Shown one piece after another: positions 1 to 8,948 of a DNA stretch of 64,000 nt. A program made the translations under genes and the position numbers. The DNA is from Vibrio nereis NBRC 15637 (GTDB lineage Bacteria > Pseudomonadota > Gammaproteobacteria > Enterobacterales > Vibrionaceae), in contig NZ_BCUD01000001.1 of the NCBI RefSeq assembly GCF_001591105.1, positions 124,001 to 188,000 of the forward strand, given 5' to 3'. Below the pieces are notes generated by a model, which made no database searches, was not told the DNA's origin, and was given only the letters and a program-made list of their open reading frames with translations. Within the stretch, counting starts at the first letter, position 1, and each line of letters opens with the position of its first letter.

Positions 1-21
1 TAATTTATTGAAGATTAAATA
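1..21 (+). promoter_or_regulatory. rpsA translation initiation region (autogenous control)
   Basis: The bases before the rpsA ATG contain GAAGATTAAA instead of a strong Shine-Dalgarno sequence. From memory, the E. coli rpsA leader is nearly identical here, and there it is translated efficiently without a canonical SD and is repressed by free S1. Only 21 nt of leader lie in the window, so the upstream hairpins of the known element cannot be seen. Confidence 0.55.
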
Positions 22-1692
22 ATGACTGAATCTTTTGCTCAACTCTTTGAAGAGTTTCTAAACGAAACAGAATTCCAACAAGGCAGCATCGTTAAAGGTA
101 CTGTAGTAGCTATCGAGAACGGTTTTGTTCTTGTTGACGCTGGTCTTAAGTCTGAATCTGCTATCCCTGCTGAACAGTTCAAGAACGCTGCTGGCGAACT
201 TGAAGTTGAAGTTGGCGCTGAAGTAGACGTAGCTCTAGACGCTGTTGAAGATGGTTTCGGTGAAACTCAACTTTCTCGTGAGAAAGCTAAGCGTCACGAA
301 GCTTGGATCGTTCTTGAGAAAGCTTACGAAGAAGCTGAAACTGTTGTTGGTATCATCAACGGTAAAGTTAAAGGCGGTTTCACTGTTGAACTAAACGGTA
401 TCCGTGCTTTCCTTCCAGGCTCTCTAGTAGACGTACGTCCTATCCGTGACACTGCTCACCTAGAAAACAAAGAGCTAGAGTTCAAAGTTATCAAACTTGA
501 TCAGAAGCGTAACAACGTAGTTGTATCTCGTCGTGCAGTTATCGAATCTGAGAACAGCGTTGAGCGTGATGAGCTTCTAGAAACTCTACAAGAAGGCGCA
601 GAAGTTAAAGGTATCGTTAAGAACCTTACTGACTACGGTGCGTTCGTAGACCTAGGCGGCGTTGACGGCCTACTACACATCACTGACATGGCTTGGAAGC
701 GTGTTAAGCACCCTTCTGAAATCGTTAATGTTGGTGACGAGATCCAAGTTAAAGTTCTTAAGTTTGACCGTGAGCGTACTCGCGTATCACTAGGTCTTAA
801 GCAACTAGGCGAAGATCCATGGGTAGCAATCGCTAAGCGTTACCCAGAAGGTCACAAACTATCTGGTCGCGTTACTAACCTAACTGACTACGGCTGTTTC
901 GTTGAAATCGAAGAAGGCGTTGAAGGTCTAGTACACGTTTCTGAAATGGATTGGACTAACAAGAACATCCACCCATCTAAAGTTGTTAATGTTGGCGACG
1001 AAGTTGAGGTTATGGTTCTTGAAATCGACGAAGAACGTCGTCGTATCTCTCTAGGTCTGAAACAGTGTAAAGCTAACCCATGGCAATCTTTCGCTGAAGC
1101 GCAAGCTAAAGGCGACAAAGTTACTGGTAAGATCAAGTCTATCACTGACTTTGGTATCTTCATCGGTCTAGAAGGCGGCATCGACGGTCTAGTTCACCTA
1201 TCTGACATCTCTTGGAACGTTCCAGGTGAAGAAGCAGTACGTGAATACAAGAAAGGCGACGAAATCTCTGCAGTAGTTCTAGCAGTAGACGCTGAGCGTG
1301 AGCGTATTTCTCTAGGCGTTAAGCAAATGGAAAACGACCCATTCAACGCTTACGTTTCTGAGAACAAGAAAGGTGCTCTAGTCAATGGTACAGTTACAGC
1401 AGTAGACGCTAAAGGCGCAACTGTAGAACTTGAAGAAGGCGTAGAAGGTTACATCCGCGCATCTGAAGTTGCTCGTGACCGTGTAGAAGATGCTTCTCTA
1501 ATCCTAAGCGTTGGTGACAGCGTTGAAGCGAAGTTCACAGGTGTAGACCGTAAGAACCGCGTAATCAACCTATCTATCAAAGCTAAAGATGAAGCTGAAG
1601 AGCAAGAAGCAATGGCTTCTCTGAACAAAGCAGACGATGCTTCGTTCGGTAACGCTATGGCTGACGCTTTCAAAGCAGCTAAAGGCGAATAA
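22..1692 (+). CDS. rpsA: 30S ribosomal protein S1
   Basis: S1 binds mRNA on the 30S subunit and helps load leaders that are structured or lack a good Shine-Dalgarno. The 556-residue product has the expected six S1 (OB-fold) repeats at roughly residues 20-88, 105-170, 190-260, 275-348, 362-434 and 450-520. The central repeats carry the typical [10 protein letters not shown] / [12 protein letters not shown] motifs. Length matches E. coli S1 (557). Codon use is very biased, with CGT Arg and GAA Glu dominating, as expected of a highly expressed ribosomal gene. The gene ends in a strong intrinsic terminator and ihfB follows, the conserved enteric/vibrio order. The start is fixed by the family N-terminus [11 protein letters not shown]. 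Confidence 0.98.
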   Translation: MTESFAQLFEEFLNETEFQQGSIVKGTVVAIENGFVLVDAGLKSESAIPAEQFKNAAGELEVEVGAEVDVALDAVEDGFGETQLSREKAKRHEAWIVLEKAYEEAETVVGIINGKVKGGFTVELNGIRAFLPGSLVDVRPIRDTAHLENKELEFKVIKLDQKRNNVVVSRRAVIESENSVERDELLETLQEGAEVKGIVKNLTDYGAFVDLGGVDGLLHITDMAWKRVKHPSEIVNVGDEIQVKVLKFDRERTRVSLGLKQLGEDPWVAIAKRYPEGHKLSGRVTNLTDYGCFVEIEEGVEGLVHVSEMDWTNKNIHPSKVVNVGDEVEVMVLEIDEERRRISLGLKQCKANPWQSFAEAQAKGDKVTGKIKSITDFGIFIGLEGGIDGLVHLSDISWNVPGEEAVREYKKGDEISAVVLAVDAERERISLGVKQMENDPFNAYVSENKKGALVNGTVTAVDAKGATVELEEGVEGYIRASEVARDRVEDASLILSVGDSVEAKFTGVDRKNRVINLSIKAKDEAEEQEAMASLNKADDASFGNAMADAFKAAKGE

Positions 1693-1706
1693 TTTAATCG
1701 CTTTTT

Positions 1707-1735
1707 AAAAAAAGGAGCCGAAAGGCTCCTTTTTT
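1707..1735 (+). terminator. rpsA intrinsic terminator
   Basis: AGGAGCC and GGCTCCT pair around a GAAA tetraloop, preceded by an A-run and followed by a T-run. It lies 14 nt after the rpsA stop. Confidence 0.9.
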
Positions 1736-1755
1736 ATGTTTAGTCCTAAGTGAGT

Positions 1756-1865
1756 AGTAATACCAATCTGCGCAAATCATTTTTCAGAATTGTATTTTAG
1801 TCTAGGCAAGTTGCTCAGTTTTTGACTAAAATTAAAGGCAAGTGTTTGTTGGAATTGGTATTACT
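1756..1865. repeat. MITE-like inverted-repeat element between rpsA and ihfB
   Basis: A perfect 12-bp inverted repeat, AGTAATACCAAT at 1756-1767 and ATTGGTATTACT at 1854-1865, bounds about 110 bp of non-coding DNA. Similar TAATACCAAT-ended short elements are, as I recall, scattered in Vibrio and related genomes; no second copy was found in this window. It fills most of the rpsA-ihfB gap, so the ihfB promoter must lie within or next to it. It encodes no transposase. Confidence 0.5.
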
Positions 1866-1903
1866 TACTATAATAAGTGATAAATTACTCTATGAGGGAA
1901 ACT

Positions 1904-2185
1904 ATGACTAAGTCTGAGCTAATCGAGAGACTCTGCGCTGAGCAAACCCACCTTTCAGCAAAAGAGATTGAAGATGCTGTTAAAGATATTTTAGAGCATA
2001 TGGCTTCAACATTGGAAAGCGGAGACAGAATAGAGATTCGTGGGTTCGGTAGTTTCTCTCTTCATTACCGTGAGCCTCGTGTAGGGCGTAACCCAAAAAC
2101 TGGGGATAAGGTAGAACTAGAGGGTAAGTACGTACCTCACTTTAAGCCAGGTAAAGAACTTCGTGAGCGAGTTGATATCGGCTAG
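1904..2185 (+). CDS. ihfB: integration host factor subunit beta
   Basis: This is the beta subunit of IHF, the heterodimeric DNA-bending protein (partner IhfA) acting in recombination, replication and sigma-54 transcription. The product has 93 residues. The HU/IHF beta-arm motif GRNPKTG is at residues 61-67 and its intercalating proline is Pro64. An in-frame ATG at 1877 would add nine residues (MINYSMRET) unlike the family; the ATG at 1904 follows GAGGGAA and gives the family N-terminus [10 protein letters not shown]. The gene stands alone behind the inverted-repeat element and is followed by its own terminator. Confidence 0.96.
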   Translation: MTKSELIERLCAEQTHLSAKEIEDAVKDILEHMASTLESGDRIEIRGFGSFSLHYREPRVGRNPKTGDKVELEGKYVPHFKPGKELRERVDIG

Positions 2186-2207
2186 ATAGTAAAATTACTG
2201 ATAAAAT

Positions 2208-2238
2208 AGCGGCATGCGTTAGTCATGCCGCTTTTTTA
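2208..2238 (+). terminator. ihfB intrinsic terminator
   Basis: AGCGGCATG pairs with CATGCCGCT around a 7-nt loop, followed by six T residues, 23 nt after the ihfB stop. Confidence 0.9.
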
Positions 2239-2324
2239 TTGACTAAATTTCAGAGATAGGCATGGTTTGTTTTGTGGTTTTACTGCATAATCGTAGCAGC
2301 AGAAACATGCTTAGGTGATGGAAC

Positions 2325-2603
2325 ATGAAAATTATAAAAATCGTTGTTGTATTAGCTCTATTTTTGATTGCACTAGCTTTAGGTTCACAAAATCAGGATG
2401 TCGTGAACTTCAATTATCTGATCGCGCAAGGTGAGTTCCACCTTTCAACGTTATTAGGTAGCGTATTCATTGTCGGTTTTATCTTAGCTTGGATTGTATT
2501 TGGTAGCTTACACCTCAAATCGCAGCTTCAAGTGCGCAAGTTGAAAAGACAGCTTAAAAAGCTAACACCCTCTGCAAATGAGTCTGAGCAATCTAAAGCT
2601 TAA
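2325..2603 (+). CDS. lapA: lipopolysaccharide assembly protein A (LapA/DUF1049)
   Basis: A 92-residue inner-membrane protein with two predicted transmembrane segments, about residues 4-20 and 44-65. The short linker between them contains NQDVVNFNYLIAQGEF. A basic C-terminal cytoplasmic tail (LKSQLQVRKLKRQLKKL) looks coiled-coil. This matches the LapA family (YciS in E. coli), which works with LapB in controlling LPS synthesis. The gene lies directly upstream of lapB with a 29-nt gap, so the two are probably co-transcribed. A GGTGATGGAAC stretch before the ATG supplies a weak ribosome site. The call rests on size, topology and position next to lapB. Confidence 0.9.
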   Translation: MKIIKIVVVLALFLIALALGSQNQDVVNFNYLIAQGEFHLSTLLGSVFIVGFILAWIVFGSLHLKSQLQVRKLKRQLKKLTPSANESEQSKA

Positions 2604-2632
2604 GCGTTAGTGATAGGCAGGCTTCCCACTAG

Positions 2633-3802
2633 ATGTTAGAAATACTCTTCTTGTTATTACCAATCGCTGCAGCATACGGTTGGTATATGGGTAATAGAAG
2701 TGCCCAACAAGACAAGCAGAATCAATCCAATCAAATATCCCGTCAATATGTGACGGGCTTGAACTTGCTACTGTCAGATCAGTCTGATAAAGCAGTTGAT
2801 CACTTTATTGAGCTTCTTCAAGTCGATAACGAAACGATTGATACGCATCTCGCGTTAGGTAATTTGTTTCGTTCACGTGGGGAAGTTGATAGAGCTATCC
2901 GTATTCACCAGAACTTAATTTCTCGTTCTGGTCTTACCATTGACCAAAAAAATATAGCCCTTCAGCAATTAGCGAAAGACTATATGGCGTCAGGATTCCT
3001 TGATAGAGCTGAGAAAATATTTGAACAATTGGTCGAAGAGCCGGATCACAAAGAAGCGGCTCTCGGTCAATTAGTGTCTATTTACCAGCAAACTCGAGAG
3101 TGGGCCAAAGCCATTCATTACGCTTCGTTGCTTGTAAAGTTGGGGCGAAAACGGATGAAAAACAGCATCGCGCATTTTTGGTGTGAGCTCGCTATGCAAG
3201 AAAAGGCAGAAGGCAATGATGCTAAAGCTTTGCAGAATTTTAAGAAAGCGCTTGTAGAAGATCCTAAATGTGTTCGCGCCAGTATGGCCCTGGGGAAAAT
3301 ATACCTAGAGTCTGAAGACTACTCGAACGCGATAAAGTATATGGAGATGGTGCTTGAGCAAGACAGCGACTTTGTCAGTGAAGTTCTTCCTACTCTTGCA
3401 GACAGTTATTACCACTTAGGCCAAGAAGACGAGTTATTAGAATTCTTGCGCCAATGTATAGTGAGCAAAGCAGGGGCGTCAGCGGAGCTTATGTTGGCAC
3501 AGCTAGTTGCACAGCACGAAGGCGCGGGAGCAGCCCAAGAGTTATTGACGCGCCAACTGGTGAAGAACCCAACGATGAAAGGTTTTTACCGCCTGATGGA
3601 TTATCACTTGGCCGAAGCCGAAGAAGGGCGCGCGAAGGCAAGTCTTGATACATTGCAGAAGCTAGTTGGAGAACAATTAAAAGTTAAGCCTCATTATCGT
3701 TGTCGAAAGTGCGGTTTTTCTACGCATTCGCTGTATTGGCATTGCCCATCATGTAAAGGATGGGGGACGATTAAGCCTATTAGAGGGCTTGATGGTGAAT
3801 AA
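2633..3802 (+). CDS. lapB: lipopolysaccharide assembly protein B (LapB/YciM)
   Basis: LapB is an inner-membrane-anchored TPR protein. In E. coli it acts with FtsH and LapC (PbgA/YejM) to set LpxC turnover and so LPS synthesis. The 389-residue product has the family's usual length. An N-terminal membrane anchor (about residues 2-18) is followed by tandem TPR units over about residues 35-340. A rubredoxin-type metal site closes the protein: CRKC around residue 357 and CPSC about 17 residues later. Both Cys pairs are intact. It follows lapA and ends in a terminator before pyrF, the E. coli order lapA-lapB-pyrF. Confidence 0.95.
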   Translation: MLEILFLLLPIAAAYGWYMGNRSAQQDKQNQSNQISRQYVTGLNLLLSDQSDKAVDHFIELLQVDNETIDTHLALGNLFRSRGEVDRAIRIHQNLISRSGLTIDQKNIALQQLAKDYMASGFLDRAEKIFEQLVEEPDHKEAALGQLVSIYQQTREWAKAIHYASLLVKLGRKRMKNSIAHFWCELAMQEKAEGNDAKALQNFKKALVEDPKCVRASMALGKIYLESEDYSNAIKYMEMVLEQDSDFVSEVLPTLADSYYHLGQEDELLEFLRQCIVSKAGASAELMLAQLVAQHEGAGAAQELLTRQLVKNPTMKGFYRLMDYHLAEAEEGRAKASLDTLQKLVGEQLKVKPHYRCRKCGFSTHSLYWHCPSCKGWGTIKPIRGLDGE

Positions 3803-3834
3803 GTATTCCGGTTGGTTTATCCAATCATAAAATG

Positions 3835-3860
3835 GCAGCGGTGATCCCGCTGCTTTTTTT
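3835..3860 (+). terminator. lapB intrinsic terminator
   Basis: GCAGCGG pairs with CCGCTGC around a 5-nt loop and is followed by seven T residues. Confidence 0.88.
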
Positions 3861-3890
3861 AGGCACGTTACATGTAAGTTAGGAGATGAA

Positions 3891-4601
3891 ATGAACGACC
3901 AAAAAGTTATTGTTGCACTAGATTACGACAATCAAGCAGATGCACTTGCTTTTGTCGATAGAATTGATCCAAAGTCTTGCCGCCTTAAGGTGGGCAAAGA
4001 GATGTTTACTTTGTTTGGTCCAGATTTCGTTAAAGAGCTACACAAGCGTGACTTTTCAGTATTTTTAGATTTGAAATTTCATGACATTCCAAATACTTGC
4101 TCAAAAGCAGTACGCGCGGCAGCTGAACTGGGCGTTTGGATGGTGAATGTCCACGCAAGTGGCGGTGAAAGAATGATGACTGCTTCACGTGAAATCTTAG
4201 AGCCATATGGGAAAGATCGCCCACTGCTTATCGGTGTGACTGTACTGACTAGCATGGAGCAAAGTGATTTAGCAGGGATTGGTTTAGATATTGCCCCTCA
4301 AGAGCAGGTTATTCGCCTAGCAGCCTTAACTAAAAACTCAGGTTTAGATGGGGTGGTGTGTTCTGCACAAGAAGCAACAATGCTTAAAACTCAGCTTGGT
4401 CAAGAGTTTAAATTAGTAACTCCGGGCATTCGTCCTGCAGGTGCTGCAGTTGGCGATCAAAAACGTATTATGACCCCAGTTGAAGCTGTTAACTCTGGAT
4501 CGGACTACTTAGTTATTGGGCGTCCAATCACACAATCTGAAGATCCAGCTGCAGTTCTAGCTTCTATTAATGACGATTTGAAACATAATTGTCACAAATA
4601 A
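3891..4601 (+). CDS. pyrF: orotidine 5'-phosphate decarboxylase
   Basis: Catalyses OMP to UMP plus CO2, the last step of de novo pyrimidine synthesis, in the cytosol. The 236-residue protein is of normal family length. The N-terminal strand IVALDYDN is followed by LKVGKEMF, and the catalytic signature is [10 protein letters not shown] at about residues 60-69 with the Lys and both Asp residues present. The phosphate-binding end reads TPGIRP and later [15 protein letters not shown] lies upstream of the ATG. As in E. coli, it follows lapB. No yciH-like gene follows; instead there is a 408-bp gap and the yej-like operon. Confidence 0.97.
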   Translation: MNDQKVIVALDYDNQADALAFVDRIDPKSCRLKVGKEMFTLFGPDFVKELHKRDFSVFLDLKFHDIPNTCSKAVRAAAELGVWMVNVHASGGERMMTASREILEPYGKDRPLLIGVTVLTSMEQSDLAGIGLDIAPQEQVIRLAALTKNSGLDGVVCSAQEATMLKTQLGQEFKLVTPGIRPAGAAVGDQKRIMTPVEAVNSGSDYLVIGRPITQSEDPAAVLASINDDLKHNCHK

Positions 4602-5009
4602 ATCTTCTGAATATATGCACCTAAACAAGCATGAAAAATGACGTAAACGTTTAGGTGTATTTAAATTTGGTTAAATACTCTAAAAATTTAAATATCCCCA
4701 CCTTTGTGGTCCTTTTCTGACCAAAATAAACACTAGATTTTCTTTAAAATATCAATATTCTTGAACTCTATAGCTGTTTGCGACTCCTTTAGCAGAGTAA
4801 TGTGTATTTATCATTTAGTTCAGTTACGCAAAGTATGAACTACGTCGATAAAATACAAGGTGTTAACTAATAATAATTCTATAACTGCTGGTTATGATTT
4901 AAGGTTTTCGTCGCTCAGATTCTAAAAACCACATATATTAGAACAGTTTAAAATTTATTCGGTTACAGGATGTAACTTATTTATAGTAATTGGTACGGAG
5001 TACTTCCAA
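4602..5009. other. 408-bp AT-rich intergenic region between pyrF and the yej-like operon
   Basis: No convincing gene was found here. It holds a perfect 9-bp inverted repeat (CACCTAAAC at 4618-4626, GTTTAGGTG at 4649-4657) without a proper T-run. A second pair is TGGTC / GACCA at 4707-4711 and 4719-4723, spaced too widely for a FadR site. A compact palindrome lies at 4962-4976. The promoter of the downstream operon presumably lies in the second half. Confidence 0.5.
4962..4976. promoter_or_regulatory. palindrome before the yej-like operon, candidate operator
   Basis: GTTACA-GGA-TGTAAC is a perfect 6+3+6 palindrome ending 33 bp before the TTG start of the first permease gene. The position suits a transcription-factor site or a short hairpin. 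The regulator is unknown. Confidence 0.35.
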
Positions 5010-6032
5010 TTGTTAGCATATATATTACGGCGTCTATTGTTAGTAATACCTACATTCCTTGGTATTACCATCCTAATCTTTGCCATCACTCGTTTTGTTC
5101 CTGGCGGTCCAGTTGAGCGGATGCTTGCCAACATGCAATCCGTGTCTGAAAGCGCATCAATGAATGTCGCAGGTAGCAGTTCCGCATTATCTGAAGACCA
5201 AATAGCAGAATTAAACGCGTTTTACGGTTTAGATAAACCTGTTCTTGAATCATATTTAGAATGGTTATCGAAAATTATTGTATTGGACCTTGGCGAGTCT
5301 ACGCGATATTACGAGCCTGTTAGCGAGATGATAGCTGAGAGACTGCCTGTCTCACTCTTTTATGGCGGAATGACCTTTTTTATAAGCTACTTTATTTCCA
5401 TTCCTCTCGGTTATTACAAAGCTATTAAACACGGGTCTGTATTTGATTCCTCGTCCTCTGTACTGATCTTTATAGGTTATGCTCTGCCTGGGTACGTCGT
5501 TGGCGTCTTTTTAATTACCGTATTTGCCTACAACCTTGACTGGTTTCCTATGGGTGGTTTCGTTGGTGATGATTTTGATGACTATGAAACGTTCTTAGAG
5601 CAGTTCAAAGACATCATGTGGCATGCAATCCTGCCTTTGATTTGTTATCTGATTGGTGATTTTGCCACGCTAACAATGACGATGAAGAATAATCTGATGG
5701 AGAATATTTCCGCCGATTATATTAGAACTGCCATCGCCAAAGGTTTACCTTTTAAAACTGCTGTACGGAAACATGCGCTACAAAACAGCTTGATTCCTAT
5801 CGCCAGTCATTTCGGTAACTCCTTACTCTTTTTCATGACAGGTTCGTTCCTTATTGAAGTTATTTTTAATATCGATGGAATAGGTTTATTGGGATATGAA
5901 TCCATAATGGAAAGAGACTATCCAGTGGTAATGGGGATTGTCGCTATCAACGCGGTAATGTTGATGATTGGTAATATCTTATCGGATCTTTGTGTGGCTT
6001 TAGCAGATCCAAGAGTGAGGTTCGGTTCATGA
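5010..6032 (+). CDS. oligopeptide ABC transporter permease, YejB-like
   Basis: One of two inner-membrane permeases of a peptide importer, 340 residues. The N-terminus MLAYILRRLLLVIPTFLGITILIF and the GGPVE element are typical of DppB/YejB proteins. Six transmembrane segments are expected, with a periplasmic domain after the first. The EAA coupling loop is near residues 240-260 (YIRTAIAKGLPFKTAVRKHAL). The start is TTG at 5010, supported by ACGGAG at 4995-5000 and by the family N-terminus. It overlaps the next permease by 4 nt (ATGA). E. coli YejB belongs to YejABEF, which imports microcin C and other peptides, so a substrate of that type is likely but not shown. Confidence 0.9.
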   Translation: MLAYILRRLLLVIPTFLGITILIFAITRFVPGGPVERMLANMQSVSESASMNVAGSSSALSEDQIAELNAFYGLDKPVLESYLEWLSKIIVLDLGESTRYYEPVSEMIAERLPVSLFYGGMTFFISYFISIPLGYYKAIKHGSVFDSSSSVLIFIGYALPGYVVGVFLITVFAYNLDWFPMGGFVGDDFDDYETFLEQFKDIMWHAILPLICYLIGDFATLTMTMKNNLMENISADYIRTAIAKGLPFKTAVRKHALQNSLIPIASHFGNSLLFFMTGSFLIEVIFNIDGIGLLGYESIMERDYPVVMGIVAINAVMLMIGNILSDLCVALADPRVRFGS

Positions 6033-7075
6033 TTATCCAATTGACTCCTTTAACTCAGAAAAAAATCAAACACTTTAAAGAGATTAAGCGTGGATACTGG
6101 TCGCTAATCATTTTAACAACCTTATTGGTGTTATCGCTATTTGCAGAGTTGTTAGTCAACAGCAAAGCACTGGTGGTTAAATACGATGGCGAGTGGTCGT
6201 TCCCTGTATTTAGCGATGTTCGGACAGGTAATGAGTTTGGGCTTAATTATTCCAGTGAAGTGGATTACCGAGCACTTAAAATACAGTTCGAAGAAGATGA
6301 TGGCGATAACTTTGTATTAATGCCTTTGGTGCCATGGAATCCCTATGAGCAAGACTTTAGTGGCGATTATCCACCATTAGCGCCGAGTGTCGACACACAG
6401 CACTATTTGGGTACAGATGTGATTGGCAGAGACATATTAGCGCGTCTTGTGTATGGATTTCGCATTGCTATGGGCTTCGCGCTCCTAACAATGGCCATTT
6501 CTTACGCAATCGGTACGGTAGTTGGCTGCTCTATGGGCTTTTTCGGTGGACGATTTGACCTGTTTGTCCAGAGGCTAATAGAGGTCTGGTCGATGGTGCC
6601 ATTCCTATATGTGATCATGATTTTGGTGTCGATTACACAACCAACCTTTACTTTATTTGTTGCTATTAACGTGCTGTTTGGTTGGATGGGGATGACTTGG
6701 TACATGAGAACCATGACCTACAAAGAGTCGGCTCGTGAATATGTTATGGCTGCCAGGGCGTTAGGCGCTTCTACACTCAGAATTCTGCTAAAGCATATTC
6801 TACCTAATACTATGGTTATGATCGTGACGTTAGCGCCTTTTACAATTGCAGCCAATATCACAGCACTAACTGCATTGGATTATTTGGGGCTGGGATTAAT
6901 GCCACCAACGCCAAGTTGGGGAGAGTTACTTCAGCAAGGAAAATCAAACTTAGATGCACCATGGATTGTCACTTCCGTTGTGACGTCAATTGTCGCGGTA
7001 CTAGTAATGGTGACCTTTATTGGTGAAGCAATCCGCGCCGCATTTGACCCGAAAAAATTTACACGATACGTGTAA
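6029..7075 (+). CDS. oligopeptide ABC transporter permease, YejE-like
   Basis: Second permease, 348 residues from the ATG at 6029, which overlaps the upstream TGA as ATGA; an earlier in-frame start at 5990 would lie inside the previous gene. It starts with a short cytoplasmic segment and one membrane span (about residues 24-45). A periplasmic loop of roughly 90 residues follows, then HYLGTDVIGRDILARLVYG, a landmark of DppC/YejE permeases, and the remaining spans. The EAA loop reads AREYVMAARALGASTLRILLKHILPN. The gene is translationally coupled to its partner permease and followed after 25 nt by the binding-protein gene. Confidence 0.9.
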   Translation: MIIQLTPLTQKKIKHFKEIKRGYWSLIILTTLLVLSLFAELLVNSKALVVKYDGEWSFPVFSDVRTGNEFGLNYSSEVDYRALKIQFEEDDGDNFVLMPLVPWNPYEQDFSGDYPPLAPSVDTQHYLGTDVIGRDILARLVYGFRIAMGFALLTMAISYAIGTVVGCSMGFFGGRFDLFVQRLIEVWSMVPFLYVIMILVSITQPTFTLFVAINVLFGWMGMTWYMRTMTYKESAREYVMAARALGASTLRILLKHILPNTMVMIVTLAPFTIAANITALTALDYLGLGLMPPTPSWGELLQQGKSNLDAPWIVTSVVTSIVAVLVMVTFIGEAIRAAFDPKKFTRYV

Positions 7076-7100
7076 CACAAAACAAGACAGGGAATTCAAA

Positions 7101-8930
7101 ATGAAGAAATTATTAGTTGCTTCAATTTTATCAGCGCTGGGAACAAGCGCTTATGCAGCAGACCTTCCGCAAGGTCTTGATTGGCAAACGAATTGGGATG
7201 AGCCCTTATTCGCGTCTGCTGAAGCAAAGCGCGGTGGTACGTATCGAACCCATATTCTTAGCTTTCCGCAAACATTAAGAAGTGTGGGGCCTGATTCTAA
7301 CTCCGGTCTAAGAGCATACTTCTTGGATGACGTACCAAATCTAGTCAGCAAACATCCTGATACATTAGAGTGGATTCCTTCGCTTGCGAACGAATGGGCT
7401 TTTGGTGATGACAACAAAACGGTTTACTTCAAGTTAAACCCAGCCGCTAAATGGTCGGATGGCAAGTCTGTGACGGCGGATGATTTTGTATTTATGCTGA
7501 AGTTTTATCGCTCAAAAGACATTATCGCGCCTTGGTACAATGAGTATTACAGCAACGTTATAGCGGAAGTGAAAAAATTCGACGATCTTACGTTCTCGGT
7601 AACCAGTGGCATCGAGAAAAACCCAGAAGATCTACTCTATACGCTTGGTAGCTTAGTACCTCGACCCGCTCATTTTTACGCGAACCCTTCAAAGGACGAA
7701 AACGGCGACGGTATAGATGATAATTTTGTCCGTAAGTATAACTTTAAAAGTGAACCAACAACTTCCGCCTACTATCTAGACAAGGTGAAAAAAGGTAAGC
7801 AACTGACCTTCAAACATGCAGGTGATGATTGGTGGGGCTACAGCAACCGTTATTATCAGAATCGCTATAACGTAGACAAAATACGAATTAAAGTGATCCG
7901 AGATAACGATATTGCGATGAAGCACTTTGAAAAAGGCAACTTAGACGCCTTTAGTTTGTTATTACCTTCACTATGGCACGAGAAAACAAGCTCAGAGCCT
8001 TATAAGCAAGGCTATATCCATAAATTCTGGGGCTACAACCAAATGCCGCAAGGTGCTGGTGGTTTGTGGATGAATACTGCGCAGCCGCTGTTGTCAGATG
8101 GTGAACTGCGTAAAGGCATCATGCTTGCCACTGACTATGATGGCATGATCGAAAACATTACCCGTGGGGATTACTCACGCAAACCGCATGCGATGGGTTT
8201 TGGTCACGGAAACTATGATCTGCCTAATCCGAAGCCATCAAAGTTTGATCCTGAAAAGGCAGCCGAGCATTTCGCGAAGGCGGGATTCGATCAAATTGGC
8301 CCTGATGGCATACGCGTAAATGCTAAAGGAGAGCGCTTGAGTTTTGGCATCACTTACGGCCGCAACTCTTGGACGCCTCGGATCGCATTTCTTAAAGAGC
8401 AGGCTAAATTAGCAGGGTTGGAATTTACCCTGAATCTTGTCGATGGTTCAGCGGCCTTCAAATACATCCTTGAAAAGAAGCATGAACTGGCATTTCTGAA
8501 TATGGGGACTGCTGATGTTCCGGCCTATTGGGAATACTTCCATAGCGTTAATGCGAATAAACCACAGACAAATAACCATACGAACTTTAGCTCTCCACGC
8601 CTCGATAAATTAATTGAGCAATACAAAACGGAGTTCGATCTCGCGAAGAAACAAGGTTTGTCTCACCAGATCCAGCAAGAAATTACCACAGCTAATGTGA
8701 TTGTACCTGGTTACATGGTTCCGTATGCGCGTGAAGCTCACTGGCGTTGGATTAAGTTCCCAGAGCAAGCAATGACTAAGCGAACTGCCAACATGTTCCC
8801 GATTGACCGTACTTTCGGTCTGCACACCTTCTGGATAGATACAGAGGCGAAGAAAGAGACCAAAAAAGCCATGAAGCAGGGCAAAGCGTTCCCTGAGGTG
8901 ACGGTAGTGGATGAACGATACAAGCTATAG
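7101..8930 (+). CDS. periplasmic oligopeptide-binding protein, YejA-like (SBP family 5)
   Basis: Solute-binding protein of the importer, 609 residues from the ATG at 7101. The start gives a clean signal peptide (MKKLLVASILSALGTSAYA, cleaved after Ala19 or Ala20) and follows AGGGAA; an in-frame start at 7020 lies inside the permease gene. The mature protein has the family-5 landmarks FKLNPAAKWSDGKSVTADDFVF and, late in the chain, WRWIKFPE. There is no lipobox, so it should be a soluble periplasmic protein. Size and start resemble E. coli YejA (about 604). The order yejB-yejE-yejA differs from E. coli yejABEF. Confidence 0.9.
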   Translation: MKKLLVASILSALGTSAYAADLPQGLDWQTNWDEPLFASAEAKRGGTYRTHILSFPQTLRSVGPDSNSGLRAYFLDDVPNLVSKHPDTLEWIPSLANEWAFGDDNKTVYFKLNPAAKWSDGKSVTADDFVFMLKFYRSKDIIAPWYNEYYSNVIAEVKKFDDLTFSVTSGIEKNPEDLLYTLGSLVPRPAHFYANPSKDENGDGIDDNFVRKYNFKSEPTTSAYYLDKVKKGKQLTFKHAGDDWWGYSNRYYQNRYNVDKIRIKVIRDNDIAMKHFEKGNLDAFSLLLPSLWHEKTSSEPYKQGYIHKFWGYNQMPQGAGGLWMNTAQPLLSDGELRKGIMLATDYDGMIENITRGDYSRKPHAMGFGHGNYDLPNPKPSKFDPEKAAEHFAKAGFDQIGPDGIRVNAKGERLSFGITYGRNSWTPRIAFLKEQAKLAGLEFTLNLVDGSAAFKYILEKKHELAFLNMGTADVPAYWEYFHSVNANKPQTNNHTNFSSPRLDKLIEQYKTEFDLAKKQGLSHQIQQEITTANVIVPGYMVPYAREAHWRWIKFPEQAMTKRTANMFPIDRTFGLHTFWIDTEAKKETKKAMKQGKAFPEVTVVDERYKL

Positions 8931-8948
8931 CTTGCGAGGATCAGGAAG

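Noticed and set aside
4703..4725. TGGTC / GACCA arms as a FadR site
   Set aside because: The arms are 7 bp apart instead of 1, so the FadR core TGGTCNGACCA is not formed.
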